NCBI RefSeq assembly: GCF_000165395.2
Contig: NC_010575.1
Span: 791,001 to 855,000, forward strand
Direction of reading: 5' to 3'
DNA: 64,000 nucleotides
Source of the DNA: Babesia bovis T2Bo
Lineage: Eukaryota; Apicomplexa; Aconoidasida; Piroplasmida; Babesiidae
Positions 1 through 12,923 of this stretch are shown piece by piece. The position numbers and the translations under genes were made by a program. The first letter of the stretch is position 1. Each line of letters starts with the position of its first letter. The notes beneath the pieces are model-generated. The model was not told where the DNA came from. It did no database searches and saw only the letters and a list, made by a program, of their open reading frames with translations.

Positions 1-334
1 CATCCGTAACACGAGATGAATATACACCACGCGATATGCGACTAATGCATTTACCAGTCTCCAAGTCGTGATACACACCAGCAATGGAATCACGGCAAAC
101 ACTCAAAGCAGTAGAAGGAGCATAAGGAGGAATAACAGAATGTAATGAAGGAAATGTACATGGCGCAGAAAGATAACGCTTAATGTTGCGATCAATGCGA
201 GCCTCAGCACCGCAAAATAAACTCGTAATATCAGAGTTAAAAAAACAACCACTCTGAAGATGAGCTAAAACACACTCAGAACGATAAGTCTGTAAAGATT
301 CAATTAATACATTGTAATCCGTAAGTAACAACAT
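1..334 (-). CDS. N-terminal fragment of an unrecognised protein (runs off the window)
   Basis: An open frame begins at an ATG at 334 on the minus strand and stays open for 111 codons to the window edge, so this is the first part of a longer gene. It starts MLLLTDYNVLIESLQ and includes a stretch (around residues 88-100) that reads like a WD40 or beta-propeller blade (AGVYHDLETGKCISRI). No signal peptide or membrane segment is evident. I do not recognise the family; a propeller protein is a guess from that one stretch. It is divergent from the eS27 gene to the right. Confidence 0.6.
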   Translation of the reverse strand, partial: MLLLTDYNVLIESLQTYRSECVLAHLQSGCFFNSDITSLFCGAEARIDRNIKRYLSAPCTFPSLHSVIPPYAPSTALSVCRDSIAGVYHDLETGKCISRISRGVYSSRVTD

Positions 335-1103
335 CGTGACTGCATTACAAAAAGTGAACTACTTCACAAGATGCAACGGTCACAGACATCGTAAGCGCCC
401 AAGACGCGAGGAATGGACATAGGAGTTACTAGTAACTAGAATGGATAAAACGATGATATAATATCCCTACGATAAACTACGTGCGCTATTAAGTGAAATA
501 AGTCTAAACCAAAGTGTTTTGTGTCACATGGAACATTAGATGCGTTAACCAATGTATATACTACTTAAGCCATCTATAAGCACATATCCCAACTAGCAGA
601 TAATAAATAGTGGAAATGTTAAACAAGAAATAGTATTAACCAGAAATAAGCGCCATGTGTACCGAGGTAGATGCCCATAACCCTGGAAAGATATAATGAT
701 TGTATCGACACCAAACAAATTGGGCCAGATGCTATTATAAATAAATATAAGTCAATATATACTATAGAAAAGGCACTGTGTAAACACTGGGATGTAAACA
801 CCTCAGAATCCTATTCATGGGGAGGCTGAACACCACCCCTCCCCATCCAAGGCGAAACCACCTAACGTACATGAACACAGCCTCAGAACAGTCGAAATCG
901 TATCGAAACGCAGCCAATATATCGTAGTCTTACCTCAAAAATAAGACTTTGCTTTGAGCTGTACGGGAACCACTAAAAGACGACCATTATCGACGGGCCC
1001 CAACTACTTGCGCGAGTAATTTAAGGAAACGCGCAATCAAAAAACTAATCAAGTCGCAAGATTATAATAATTATATCACAGAGAACGTATAACAGCTGGA
1101 AAC
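335..1103. other. Intergenic region between divergent genes
   Basis: No coding frame of substance is visible in these 769 bases. They lie between a leftward gene and the rightward eS27 gene, so both promoters should be here. The one notable structure is a GC-rich hairpin at 817-846, listed separately. Confidence 0.5.
817..846. repeat. GC-rich inverted repeat (9-bp stem, 12-nt loop)
   Basis: The arms ATGGGGAGG (817-825) and CCTCCCCAT (838-846) are perfectly complementary and separated by 12 bases. The stem is much more GC-rich than the surrounding DNA. It could be a structured element in the 5' leader of either flanking gene, or chance. Confidence 0.45.
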
Positions 1104-1460
1104 ATGGATTTTGACATTCTAAACGTCGACCCCAAGGTCGAAGCCAGGAAACACAAGCTTAAGCGCTTCATACAGTCACCCAACTCATTCTTCATGGATG
1201 TACGCTGCCCAGGGTGCCTCACCATCACTACCGTATTCAGCCACGCACAAACCGCTGTCATTTGCGGAAGGTATGTTTTCCATACTGTTTTTTATAACCT
1301 AAGCCATTTGTTATACCTAGATGCTTTCTTGACACTATTGTGATCTATATTGTTGAATTTTAATAACAATTTTTACAGCTGCAACGTTGTCCTCTCGGAA
1401 CCAACTGGCGGAAAGTGCAGGCTCACCAAGGGATGCTCTTTCCGAAGAAAGGTTGAGTAA
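1104..1460 (+). CDS. RPS27: 40S ribosomal protein eS27 (RPS27)
   Basis: Two exons (1104-1270 and 1379-1460) join across a 108-nt GT-AG intron to give 82 aa, the usual length for eS27. The four zinc-binding cysteines are visible as CPGC (around residue 38) and CGSCNV (around residue 57). The C-terminal block has the family pattern [17 protein letters not shown]. eS27 is a small-subunit ribosomal protein with a C4 zinc finger. The second exon is too short to stand out as a frame by itself but restores the family C-terminus exactly. Confidence 0.95.
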
Positions 1461-1790
1461 GCTTCTGTTGACATATGTAACTAAAGCTTCATGACCTTAT
1501 ATCAATGCCCGCAGTGTTGGCTCGTAGGCTTTGATACCGGTTATCGCGATCGTATGGTAAACCCTGACCTTTAATTCTCATAGTAAAACAATACGTGGCT
1601 GCCGTCGCGTGTTTTGGGTTTTATAGATACCTTTTAGTGTAAACCGAGCACCAATATTAATACAATTGGTCGTCATCAGCAATTAACACAATATAAAGTT
1701 TTCCCAACCTTACACATCAGAACATTTGTTAATTCACAAATTATCAACATGTGACTCCTGTGTTGCCCAAATTTGATAGTTATTTAAAAT
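1461..1790. other. Intergenic region
   Basis: This 330-base gap lies between two rightward genes and should hold the 3' end of eS27 and the promoter of the next gene. I see no RNA gene or repeat in it. Confidence 0.4.
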
Positions 1791-2378
1791 ATGGCATCGG
1801 CAACAGAGCGCCAGGCGCTCATTAGGCAACATAACAACCTCAAAAGGGATCTACAAAGTATGTGATATCACGACAGTAGCCAACTAACACAGGTATACAC
1901 GAAGAAATAAGAAAACTTGAACATGCGAATGAATACCTAAGAAGAACAAATGCCGACATGAAACTAAGATTAGAAAGTACACAGGAATGTGAAGAACAAT
2001 CGTACAATGGGTATGGAATTATACATATGCATATATAGATACAGGAATGCTGGATATAAACTAAGTATAATAGGATCGCTCTCACAAGCAACAGCTGCAG
2101 TAGTAGCCGCAACAACGGAAATACCTAAACAAACGCTAAACTTGATAGACGATTTTACAAAGGAAGAACACTACTTCCAAGAAAACAAAAATCGCAGAAT
2201 GGACCATGTACTACAAACAATACTCAAAAGATCTGAAATGATGGGACCATCAACACCAAGCCTCTCCCGTAAGGAATCAGAAGCAGAGTCAGATAACGCC
2301 ATGTCAAGCGCTGATATGTCGTCATATAAACCAATGATAACCACGCAAACAGATAGCCACGACTCCATATTGTCGTGA
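1791..2378 (+). CDS. Small coiled-coil protein of unknown function
   Basis: Three exons (1791-1857, 1893-2010, 2045-2378) join across 35-nt and 34-nt introns into a 172-aa frame. The first 60 residues are charged and heptad-like (for example EEIRKLEHANEYLRR), suggesting a coiled coil. A short central stretch rich in Ala, Thr and Ile (around residues 70-90) follows, then an acidic, serine-rich tail. There is no signal peptide. The frame is closed only if both short introns are removed, and both have good GT and AG ends. I do not recognise the family; a SNARE-like or tether protein is possible but unsupported. Confidence 0.65.
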
Positions 2379-2450
2379 ACGTAGATATATACCCATATCG
2401 CAAAGCATAAAGTAAGAGACATGGTATCCCAATCAATATTATAATCAAGG

Positions 2451-3088
2451 TTACTTGCGCATGGCAGGCTTGGCCATCTTCTTGGGGATGGCAGCAGGCT
2501 TAGCCTGAGCAGGGCCAGTGGCCTTAGCAACAGCACCCTTCAATTTCTTGGCCTTCTCCTTAGCCTCAGCGATCAAAGCCTGCTTGGAATCCTGAAAATA
2601 ATTATACACAAATGATATCATGTAGCTCAAAAGTAAAGCAGACAAACATATAGCCCACAGAAACAATAGAGCGTTATTGTACGAAGGGCACTAGGTCCCA
2701 GCCGATAATGTCAACAAGAACCACTCTGCCTTCATATAGAACAAAAGAAACATACCATCTTTGCATTGGCCTTAGCAGCACTGGCACGCTTAGCCTTAAG
2801 CTCCTCCAAACTTAAACCCAAAAAGGCCTTCTGATAACGAGCAGCCTTCTTAGAACGACGACGACCAGATACCTCAGTCTGGAACTTCTTGTTAGCCTTG
2901 CGCCAACTAGGAGTCCACTTCACCTTGGCGGGCTTCACACGTTGCTTGTGTAAAGAAGCAGACTTGGAGCTCAAAAAGAAGTACACCTTGCCATCACGAG
3001 CAACAAACTTTTGACCACGACCAGGATAAACCCTGTAGTCGCTAAAAGAGCAAAGCTCAGTCTTAATAGTTGTCGTTACAGTTGCCAT
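2451..3088 (-). CDS. RPL24: 60S ribosomal protein eL24 (RPL24)
   Basis: Exon 1 (2756-3088) encodes 111 residues matching the eL24 core: the YPGRGQKFVARDGKVYFF block near the N-terminus and the TPSWRKANKK segment. Exon 2 (2451-2591) adds 46 residues of lysine- and alanine-rich tail after a 164-nt intron. The total of 157 aa is typical for eL24, a large-subunit protein at the intersubunit face. The first Cys pair of archaeal and most eukaryotic L24 N-termini is reduced here (only one Cys near residue 13), which I note without interpreting. Confidence 0.93.
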
Positions 3089-3304
3089 CTCCTAAACAAC
3101 ACGTTAGTATAAAGATTTCATAGCCATAACATACCGATATTTAACAATAAACAACAATTGTTGTTATTATATGCCGATTTTGTAACGGCAAATAGTGGTT
3201 ATAACGGGAAAAACGGAACAAAAGGGACACGGTACGACACGACCCCACCGAAACCAATAGACCTTAAACAACCTATGTATTATGTATTAACGTGAAAAAC
3301 AATA

Positions 3305-4657
3305 TTATTCTAAATCAAAAGGTATCAACTCGCGTTCCCTTTTCAACGCAGTGCTACCGTCGGGAGACTGACCGGTGTAGGTGGACTCGACACCAAACTT
3401 CTCGCGATTCACGCGGAACATTTCGTCCGCAGACCAACCGCTGTTCTCACCAAAGGTAACCAAACAGTCATCCTCGTTGTAACGTAACGTGCTCTCACTT
3501 TTAGAAGCACTGTCGTTCCATAAAATAGGTAACATGCGATTTGGACAATTGCCACCCGTACGTAAAAAGGTCTCGTAAGCTACCGGAAATTGCTCACGCA
3601 ACTTACCAGCGCGAAACCGTTCAATAAGGTCTATGATATCACGCGTAAACTGCTTTACATGGAATGTTAAGCAACCACTGTTCCGACGAGTTGGCGAGTC
3701 TTGAAACAACTTGAAGCTAAACCATCCAATGCTGCGAATCTCGTAATCTGTCTTCGGTTGCATATCAATGGAGTCACTCACACCGGGTATAAAAAATAAC
3801 TTTACGTTGCGACCCTCAATCTCAGATTCAACATAAATATCAGGGTTAATCAAACCACTCACGTCAATGCCAACCTCTTCTAAAATCTCACGAACTGCAC
3901 AAGAAGAATCCAATTCACCCTCGTCAATCTTACCACGAGGAAATGTCCAACGGTTGTTCTGGTAACCCTGAACAAGAAGAACCTTGTCACAACTCTCGTT
4001 TATTAAAACACCACCACGCAAAGGAATGCTGCGGTTGTAAAGTTTCCAACGAGCTAATAACGACTTCTGATCCTCGGCACTTACAAATGAACGCAATAAA
4101 GCACAATCCTGACATACCAAAGATAAGAACTGGCCGAAACTCATACTCTTAAGGTCTAAGGGATAACGAACAACCCACTTGTCGCAATACCACCAATATG
4201 CATCACGCAAATAAAAACATAAATGAACATGATCTCGAAGTACCTCCTCAGGAAGTAAAGCAACGAAACGACCATAACAATCCGATAAAGCTTGATCCAA
4301 TATATCAGGGTTCACATCTTTATTAGCATTCAGGTATTTAGCACGTGATAGTGATACGTCCATATAGTCGTCACTATCATCGTCCTCATAAGAATGTTTA
4401 GACATACTAGATACATCAGGATGACTTAAAGATGATACAGCGTCTCCAGCCACAGTGGCAGAGGAACGTGGAGAAGGGGGAGGCAACCCCGCATTCATAA
4501 CATGCGATGGCGATCCTTGGTGAACAATATCAGTTTCATGCTGAGAAACTTCAGTACGACCCTTATCAAGACCCAAAGCACGCTTCAAATGAGCGCGTAG
4601 CGCAGAGGAGGAACTGTCCTTGCCTAAAACGCCAGAGACAGAAGGATCAGAACTCAT
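3305..4657 (-). CDS. DCP2: mRNA-decapping enzyme subunit DCP2 (Nudix hydrolase)
   Basis: This single-exon gene encodes 450 aa. After a low-complexity serine-rich N-terminal region of about 110 residues comes the Dcp2 box A helical domain (DILDQALSDCYGRF... AYWWYCDKW). The Nudix fold follows, with its signature visible as GKIDEGEL, then REILEEVGI, the glutamates that bind metal. DCP2 removes the 5' cap of mRNA in the cytoplasm (P bodies), committing it to 5'-3' decay. The start at 4657 is the first ATG in frame; a longer open frame upstream begins with GTG only. Box B is plausible just after the Nudix motif. No obvious C-terminal HLM motifs are seen. Confidence 0.92.
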   Translation of the reverse strand: MSSDPSVSGVLGKDSSSSALRAHLKRALGLDKGRTEVSQHETDIVHQGSPSHVMNAGLPPPSPRSSATVAGDAVSSLSHPDVSSMSKHSYEDDDSDDYMDVSLSRAKYLNANKDVNPDILDQALSDCYGRFVALLPEEVLRDHVHLCFYLRDAYWWYCDKWVVRYPLDLKSMSFGQFLSLVCQDCALLRSFVSAEDQKSLLARWKLYNRSIPLRGGVLINESCDKVLLVQGYQNNRWTFPRGKIDEGELDSSCAVREILEEVGIDVSGLINPDIYVESEIEGRNVKLFFIPGVSDSIDMQPKTDYEIRSIGWFSFKLFQDSPTRRNSGCLTFHVKQFTRDIIDLIERFRAGKLREQFPVAYETFLRTGGNCPNRMLPILWNDSASKSESTLRYNEDDCLVTFGENSGWSADEMFRVNREKFGVESTYTGQSPDGSTALKRERELIPFDLE

Positions 4658-5327
4658 TGACAATAAACAATAATCTAAACACACAACAGCGCCACCATCA
4701 GACGCAGCTTAATGAGGGTAGCTCATAGAACATGTATACTAAAAATACCGCTTCTATTCAAAATACTGATGATTTAAAATGATATGGATTATATCGAACA
4801 AAATAATAATGCTGCATTATAAATTGTGAAAATAATTTTATCAAAAGCTTCGTATAACGCACCATGTAGATCGGAAGACCCGCACGAATATGGAAGGTAC
4901 ACAACATCGACACACTGTGATATAACCCGGGCAATATAGTACCGTTCTATTTTACATCATCTATTTTAGCACCGTATTAACAGATATAACCTTAAATGGT
5001 TTCATGGCTTGTTAATGAACTGATAAATATCAATATCCCAGTGTGTAAGACACGGGGCACCGGTGAACAATCTGGGCCGTTATCATTAAAGCATACTGAA
5101 TGGTGGTAATATGTATAATTGGTACCGGATTGTATTATGCATCCATGTGAAACATTAGGTCCCAGTACTGTCAAAAGGGCAGTGAACTTAGACAAATATC
5201 ACTAACATGATAAATCAATGACTTTAACGTTGCCAGGAATGTATTACTAAAGGATGATAACTAATTCCACAAAGAATAAAGCAAAACACGAAATATTAGA
5301 AACGTTTTAACAACCCTCAGAAGTAAC
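4658..5327. other. Intergenic region
   Basis: About 670 bases separate the DCP2 start from the CPSII stop, both on the minus strand. The DCP2 promoter and the CPSII 3' UTR should be here. Short frames exist on the minus strand but none has a recognisable product. Confidence 0.4.
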
Positions 5328-8300
5328 CTAATTCAGATATTCCTGATGACTCTTGTTGTGGAAAAATAACTTCCCTTTAGCAGTACGAATGTGACGCATC
5401 ACCAAGGCGTCAATAAATAACTTAGCCAACTTCATGCTAGTTATCAAAGTAACCTTGTTGTCAACAGCTGCACGACGCATAACGTAACCATCAGATAAAC
5501 GATTTGGAATGGCACAACCCGCAGCATTGATAAACATGTCAACAACACCAGATTTCATCAATTCTACAGCCTTAGGTTCACCTTCCTCACTAGGTTTGTA
5601 ACAGCAAAGTAAACGACCACACTTATGAGAACTACCAGCGTGAAGTAGACTATCCCCTATGGTGTCCTCAAAAAACTGAAGACTACAAGCCAATAAAGAT
5701 TGAACATCAAGACCTTTGGTTATAGAAGCACCCGAAGCAGGGACCTCATTAATCCTAGAAAGGAATTCGTATGTACCCTTTGTAGCATACACGTCGTAAC
5801 CTAACTCCAATATCATCTTTACAGTACGAGAAATCAAAAACTTGTCAACGTCACTGTCAAGAGATATCAACATACCACTAGTAGGAAGACGAACATTGCT
5901 AGCCATCATGGCCTTCAATAAAGCCTCGTACTTGTTAGCGCCGAAACCAACAACCTCACCAGTGGACTTCATGTCAACACCAACCACAGGGTCAGATGGT
6001 GATAAACGGTCAAAAGAAAATACAGGAACCTTAACAGCAACGTAATCAATGTCCATCAATTGAATATTGTGAACACGAGCTGGACTGCCAACCATAACAC
6101 GAGTAGCCTGGTCAATAAAGTTCACATTCAGTGTCTTGTAAATGAAAGGTAAAGTACGAGATGCACGCAAATTGCACTCGATAATCTTGATCTCGTTGTT
6201 CTTGCAAAGGTACTGAACGTTGAATGGACCGCTGATGTTAAGGTAACGAGATAACTTCTGAGTTATCTTCTTAACACGACGGTGAGTACCAACGAAGATG
6301 TTTTGAGCGGGTAAAATCAATGTGGCATCGCCTGAATGAGTACCAGCATGCTCCACATGCTCACTAATGGCGTAGTTCAGTATAATACCCTGAGATGCCA
6401 CACAGTCAACCTCAACCTCATTGGCCTTCTCAATGAACTTAGATATCACAACAGGGTGCTCACGATTCACCACAGCAGATGTCTGAAGGTACTTTTCCAA
6501 CTCCTCAAAAGATACAATTACACGCATAGAAGCACCAGAAAGAACATATGATGGGCGAACTAAGACAGGGAATGAAACCTTTGTACAAAATTGCTTGGCA
6601 CCCTCAAATGAAGTAAACTCCTCCCATGCAGGTTGATCAATGCCCAAAACATCACACAACTTCGAAAACTTGTTACGGTTCTCACAACGGTCAATAGATT
6701 CAACACTAGTACCCAAAATGGAAAGACCCAAACTATGTAACTTGCAAGCAAGGTTGTTGGCAGTCTGACCACCCACAGATATAACAATACCCTTGGGATT
6801 CTCAAAGTGATATATCGCATCAACAATCTCAACAGTCAACTCATCAAAGTATAGTCGGTCGCTCACATCATAGTCAGTGGAAACAGTCTCAGGGTTGCAG
6901 TTAACAATCACAGCAGCGTGACCCAAGCTACGAAGAGCCTTCACACAGCTAACAGCAGACCAATCGAACTCTATACTGGAACCGATCCTATAAGGACCAC
7001 AACCAAGTACAACTATAGATGTAGCACTAACAGAATCCTTGGAATCAATAGGACCGCAAGGTAAAACGTCACTCTCAATGCCATTGTAAGTTAAATAACA
7101 GTAATTAGTCTTCGCAGGGTACTCAGCAGCCATAGTGTCAATCACCTTTACAAAAGGTACTATCCCCCAAGACTTGCGAAGTTCGCGAACGTCATCCTCA
7201 GAAACAGTAGATTTGACAATCTCACGAGATATCTGACGATCACTGAAACCATAGACCTTGTAATAACGCATCATAGCAGGAGTAAAGGATGATAGAGATG
7301 GTAAAGTTGATAGGTGAGCATTCAGAATGTGGAGATGATGTAGACGATGTAAGAACCAAGGGTCAATCTTAGTCAAACCATGAATGTCAGAAACAGTCAT
7401 GCCCAGCTCAAAGGCACGAGCAATGGCAGCAACGTGATCAGGAGTTGGACGACGCAAAGCGTCGGTGATAGCCTCACGATCAGCACCGGACATCACACCA
7501 CTGTTGAAACCAAGTACGCCGTCACCTGCCATACGTAAAGCTTTCTGCATAGCCTCCTCAAAGGTACGACCAATGGACATGACCTCACCAACTGACTTCA
7601 TGCTACTACCCAAAAGATTGTCGGCATACTCAAATTTACGTAAATCCCACTTGGGAATCTTAACAACAATGTAGTCTAAACTTGGCTCAAAACAAGCAGT
7701 GGTGACCAACGTAATGGCATTACGCATCTGAACAAGATCAAAACCAAGAGCTATGCGAGCAGCAAAGTAAGCAAGAGGATATCCAGTAGCCTTAGACGCA
7801 AGTGCAGAACTGCGACTTAAACGAGCATTCAATTCAACAATAAAGTAGTCGTCAGTGTCAGGGTTCACAGCAAATTGAACATTGCACTCACCAACGATAC
7901 CCAAATGACGAACTATCTTAAAAGCAATCTCACGGTACTTGTAAAGCTCAACGTTAGTCAAAGTCTGAGCAGGAGCAACGACAATGGAGTCACCAGTGTG
8001 AATGCCAAGAGGGTCAAAGTTCTCCATACTAGCAGGTGATATGCAGTTGTCATTGTTGTCACGAATTATCTCAAACTCGATCTCCTTCCAACCTTTAAGG
8101 GCCTTGTCAATGTAAACGCAAACGTCCTCAACAGGAAATGATGAACCGGAGCCCGCTTCAGTAGTGTCAGAACCACCCTTGCGACATGAACTCGTACTGA
8201 AAATGTTAGATAAAATAGAACGTAATTCAGATTCATCAGACGCCAACCCTGAACCGAAACCACCCAACGCATAATTAGTTCGAACTAATACAGGATAGCC

Positions 8301-10299
8301 CAGCTCTTGAGCAGCAGATATACAAGAACCAACATCAGTACCCACCTTGGAAGGAGCACAACGCTCACCGATCTCAGCCAGCTTTCGGTTAAATAAAGCA
8401 CGATCCTCAGTGTTTATAATGGTCTCAATGGGAGTACCCAAAACCTCACAGTTGTACTTTGAAAGTATACCAGACTTGTACAAATCGATACCACAATTCA
8501 ATGCCGTTTGACCACCGAAACTACACATAATACCATCTGGACGCTCCTTCTCAATAATATTTGATACGAATTCAGCAGTAATAGGCTCAAAATATACAAC
8601 ATCAGCCAAACCGTGGTTAGTCTGAACAGTAGCAACATTAGGATTCACCAATATAACCTCAGCACCAGACTCCTTTAAAGCCTTTATAGCCTGACTACCA
8701 CTGTAGTCAAACTCACCAGCCTGACCAATTGATATACCACCACTACTCAATAATAAAATACGCTTCCATTGAACGTGAGGTGAAATGCTACGAATGTGAA
8801 GAGGAATAGAACCACTCTTACCCAAACTATAAATGAAATCACGCATCAAAAATAAGGTATCAGTAGGACCACCACTAGCCTCAGGGTGAAATTGAACACT
8901 GAACCAAGGGTAAGTCATATGAATTATACCCTCAACACAACCGTCATTAGCATTCACAAATAAAGTAGACCACTCAGATGGCAAAGTCTCCTCATCAATA
9001 GCATAACCGTGATTCTGAGATGTCATGTAACATTTAGAAGTACGCAAATCAACACAAGGCTGATTAAATCCACGGTGACCATAACGCATCTTGTAAGTCT
9101 TAGCACCTGCAGCAAGACCCATCAGTTGATGACCAAGACAAATACCAAAAATAGGAGTAGTGCGCTCCATAGCACGACGTAAATTAGCAATTGTCACTGT
9201 AGCATCGGAAGGGTCACCAGGACCGTTGGATAGAATCAGACCGTCATAAGGGATACGATTGAAATCAAAATTGTGAGGAACGACGAGAGCACGAACTTGA
9301 ACGGGTGACATACGAAGAAACAGGCGAATTATGTTACTCTTAATGCCACAGTCAACTATCACTACCAAAGTCACGCCCTTAAGTGATAGTGATGATGAAT
9401 ATAGACTACCAGATCCACTAGCACAATCATTAACCGGTTTATTAGGATAACCACAAAACTTCTTTTTCGAAGCAAAATGAACATCCAGATCAGATGAAGT
9501 GCAAGCATACGGATCACGAGATAAAATATCATCAAGCTCAGCAACCGTAAATTCATACGATGTCACGTATCGCTCACCATCAATTTCAGCCATTGTGTAA
9601 AGAACTGGATGAGGATCCGGCAGACTCCTCATTAAATCAGGGTTGTTAGTGTCATAAAATGATGATGATTCCAACAGACGAGGGCTCACCAGACCCCTAC
9701 TTTTAGGACCAATGATAATACGAGCCAATGTAGAACCGCAATTACGTAAGTGCTTTGTCAATGCGCGAGTGTCAATACCAGATATGGCAGGAATACGCTC
9801 CTCGCGTAACCATGTAGACAAGGATTTACAAGATGACCAATGCGATTCGTATATAGAGTAGTCACAACACACAAAACCATTCACATGAATACGGGAACTC
9901 TCAAACCACTTCGAAACACCGAATTCGTCCTGTACCAGTCTATTATCTAATCTATAACACTAACCTGCTCACTTGGCGGGACGCCCGTGTTACCAACAGA
10001 TGGATATGTTAGCACTAAAATCTGACCTAAGAAACTAGGGTCAGTCAATGCTTCGGCATAGCCAACCATAGAGGTAGAAAAGACAACCTCACCAGTGGCA
10101 GATAAATTAGTAGGATCGGCATAGTCATAGTTTTCATCAACATAACCGAAAGAATACCCATTGAACTCAGTACCATCTTGGAGAAGTAACTTAGCTGGCA
10201 AGGGAGTCGTCAACTCTGGTAATAAAAGTAAAACTAGGAATTTCATAACATACCCTCTGGACGCCAAACGTCAAAAGCAGAATCCGTTTTATGACCCAT
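5328..10299 (-). CDS. CPSII: Glutamine-dependent carbamoyl phosphate synthetase II (GATase-CPS fusion)
   Basis: Three exons (10254-10299, 9965-10215, 5328-9929), joined across 38-nt and 35-nt introns, give 1,632 aa. In order: the small GATase domain; the class I glutaminase with nucleophile Cys363 in GICLGHQ and the His-Pro-Glu of QFHPEAS; the first ATP-grasp half ([14 protein letters not shown]); the second half ([14 protein letters not shown]); and the C-terminal MGS-like regulatory domain ([14 protein letters not shown]). It makes carbamoyl phosphate from glutamine, bicarbonate and ATP, the first step of de novo pyrimidine synthesis. Unlike animal CAD it ends without DHOase or ATCase, as in other apicomplexans, and it lacks the large insertions of the Plasmodium enzyme. 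The short first exon supplies the only good ATG. Confidence 0.96.
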
Positions 10300-11466
10300 C
10301 GTAACAAAACCAAAATAAATAAATGAAAAGTAATAATGAAGGAATCAACAATGTCTAGAGTTATGTCATAGAATCAATAGAAACTACGCATAGACAAAGT
10401 AACACCAAAGGAATAATCGAATCAAAGATCAACACAGAATATCAGAGAGTTTTGTGAATATCCCAGGTACGTATTATAAATTATTTATAACGTCTTCATA
10501 CTGTAATAGAAGATTTTTGTGCCCGACGAAGGAATAAAAAACCCACAAGACGCGTTTATGTATAGTAACGTCAACAAGCCTATGAAACAGACTCACACAT
10601 ATTACGCAATAATATTGTTATACACACTAGGCAAATTTTGTTGATAGTGGAAAGTACGATATTGGATTCAATAAAAACAACAACACAACAATGAAATGCG
10701 GGTTTAATAACCAAACCTAAAGCCACCAGCTTATGAATGGACTGTTTGTATATACAGACAGATTAAACATGAACGCTAATGTTATATAACAGGAAACAGT
10801 GGAAGTTAGAAATGTTGTCAAACATCTGTTAAGAATGCACACACAAGATAGTGAAAAGTGTTGAATAATATAATCAAATGAAATTGTATATAGCATATCA
10901 AATGTTCTTTAATTTAATAAAACGGCATTTTTTGGCTTCACTAACTATAGAGAAGTTGTTTGTATAACACAATGATTGACCCAGTATACAAATCACATTT
11001 TTCATTTATCGGGAGATACAATATGCAAATCCAGTTATTTCATTGATAAACGAAATATTAGGGGTTAATAAAATGGCGTGTTGACCAGCGCTAGTCACTG
11101 CCAATCCTGTGGTATAATCACCACATTCCGCCGCATTGGTGAGGTAAATGTATATCCAGCGGTCGAAGCATAACAAATCTTATCTTTAAAGGTGTTTAAT
11201 AAACAATTTAAAATTTAGTTTGATTTTATACGCCTTTGTCTAAGCAAAGATTAATCGTACCCAATGCGGTATTTGCCAATGGACATTTAAACCTAGAAAG
11301 GTTAGGTTGAATAACACGTTCATCAGGCTGTGTGTGAACCGATTGCTGCAAACATTTAATTAATTAAAATACATTAGAGATTCCCAACAGAATACCAATA
11401 GCAAATCTGGATATTGTCTGAGGATAAGCTATAGGGAAGGCCAAAATTGACATACAAAGTGTGGAT
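10300..11466. other. Divergent promoter region between CPSII and GSK3
   Basis: This 1.17-kb AT-rich gap lies between two genes transcribed away from each other. No supported coding frame, tRNA or tandem repeat is seen. It should contain the transcription starts of both genes. Confidence 0.45.
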
Positions 11467-12923
11467 ATGGATTCCATTAATGCACCAAATTCGAGGATCT
11501 CTCGTGGATATGCGCAAACTAACAGAATGGCCGCATCAAATACACAAAGCGCCATGGCGTCCACCACGGACACACAGAGCGCACAGGCGACCGCAGCGGA
11601 TACGTATAGCACCGACCTGAATATTTCAAACAGCAGCCATATAGCGAATATAGATTTAATAAATGAAGGTGGGATGATAGCATACAATGAAACAACGGGA
11701 ACAACCACATTGAGACCTCCCGAACGCCAAGTCGTATCTCAGGCGCAAAGTCGCCATTTACATGCCTCACATCGTAATAATCAAGTGGGAGCGGATGGTA
11801 CGATTTCAGAAGGTATATACAATATGGATGCCATGCATTGCGGTAGCCATCCCGCTCAACATGTGCCCGGAGCAGATACATTACCTGAAGCCGAAAGTAA
11901 ATACCAAGTACAACGCATGATCGGTAATGGATCATTCGGAGTTGTACATGAGGCTATACATGTGGAATCTGGAAATAAGGTAGCCATTAAAAAGGTGCTA
12001 CAGGTAAGCACAGTTTATTCAGATTTTAATAATCATAGGACCCACGTTATAAAAATCGCGAACTTAGCATCATGCTAGAACTTTCTCATCCAAACATTGT
12101 CTACATGTTTGACCACTTTTACACCGAAGTTGTGAGAGAGCAGGAAACACAAATCTATCTCAATATAGTCATGGAATTCGTACCGGGAACCGTACACAGA
12201 ATGATGAGGTCGTACTTCAAAAGATACAACCAAATGCCTATTGCACTGATTAAAGTGTATGCATTCCAGTTGTGTAAGGCATTGGGTTATCTACATGCCG
12301 TGGGCGTCTGTCACCGAGATCTCAAGCCACATAACCTACTAGTTGACCTAGAGACAAATGTTCTCAAACTATGTGACTTTGGATCGGCAAAGAAACTGCG
12401 AGCTGGAGAAATGAGCGTCGCATATATATGCTCACGTTTTTACAGAGCACCCGAACTCATGTTAGGAGCAACTGAATACACAACAGCCATAGATATTTGG
12501 TCAATAGGCTGTGTTATCGGAGAGTTGCTTATGGGTAAACCCATGTTTGCAGGCGATACGTCAATCGATCAGCTGGTTAAAATAATACAAGTTCTGGGAA
12601 CACCGACGATCGAGCAAATGTATGCAATGCATCCGAACTACCAAAATGTAACATTCCCTAATATAAGGGCAGCGGATCTTACAAGGCTATTCCCAACCAA
12701 CACCCCGCCTGTAGCAATCGATTTTGTGTCCCAATTCTTGAGATATGATCCAAAGGAACGTCTCAGGCCGTTGGAAGCACTAGGTCATGATTTCTTTAAT
12801 GATATCCTGCACAATCCAAACTCAAATATATTCGTGCCTAAGAATCTCCTAGAATTCACGCAGCAGGAGTTAAGTGCAATGTCAGAAAACACCAAACGCA
12901 AACTTGGTATTGTGCACCAATAA
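11467..12923 (+). CDS. GSK3: Glycogen synthase kinase 3-like serine/threonine kinase
   Basis: Two exons (11467-12003 and 12039-12923), separated by a 35-nt intron, give 473 aa. A divergent, Ala/Thr/Ser-rich N-terminus of about 145 residues precedes a complete kinase domain. It has the glycine loop IGNGSFGVV, the lysine of VAIKKV (Lys175), catalytic HRDLKPHN (Asp273), DFGSAK (Asp293), and the GSK3 activation segment YICSRFYRAPEL with its regulatory tyrosine (Tyr309). The CMGC insert and C-lobe are intact. GSK3 kinases phosphorylate primed substrates; in apicomplexans they have been tied to invasion and gene regulation. An in-frame stop lies upstream, and 11467 is the first ATG after it. Confidence 0.93.

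Noticed and set aside
4682..4684. Upstream start for DCP2 at 4684
   Set aside because: The codon is GTG; the first ATG in frame is at 4657.
9930..9964. 25-nt intron in CPSII ending at ATAATAG
   Set aside because: It shifts the frame to an early stop; the 35-nt intron ending at TACAG restores the family sequence.
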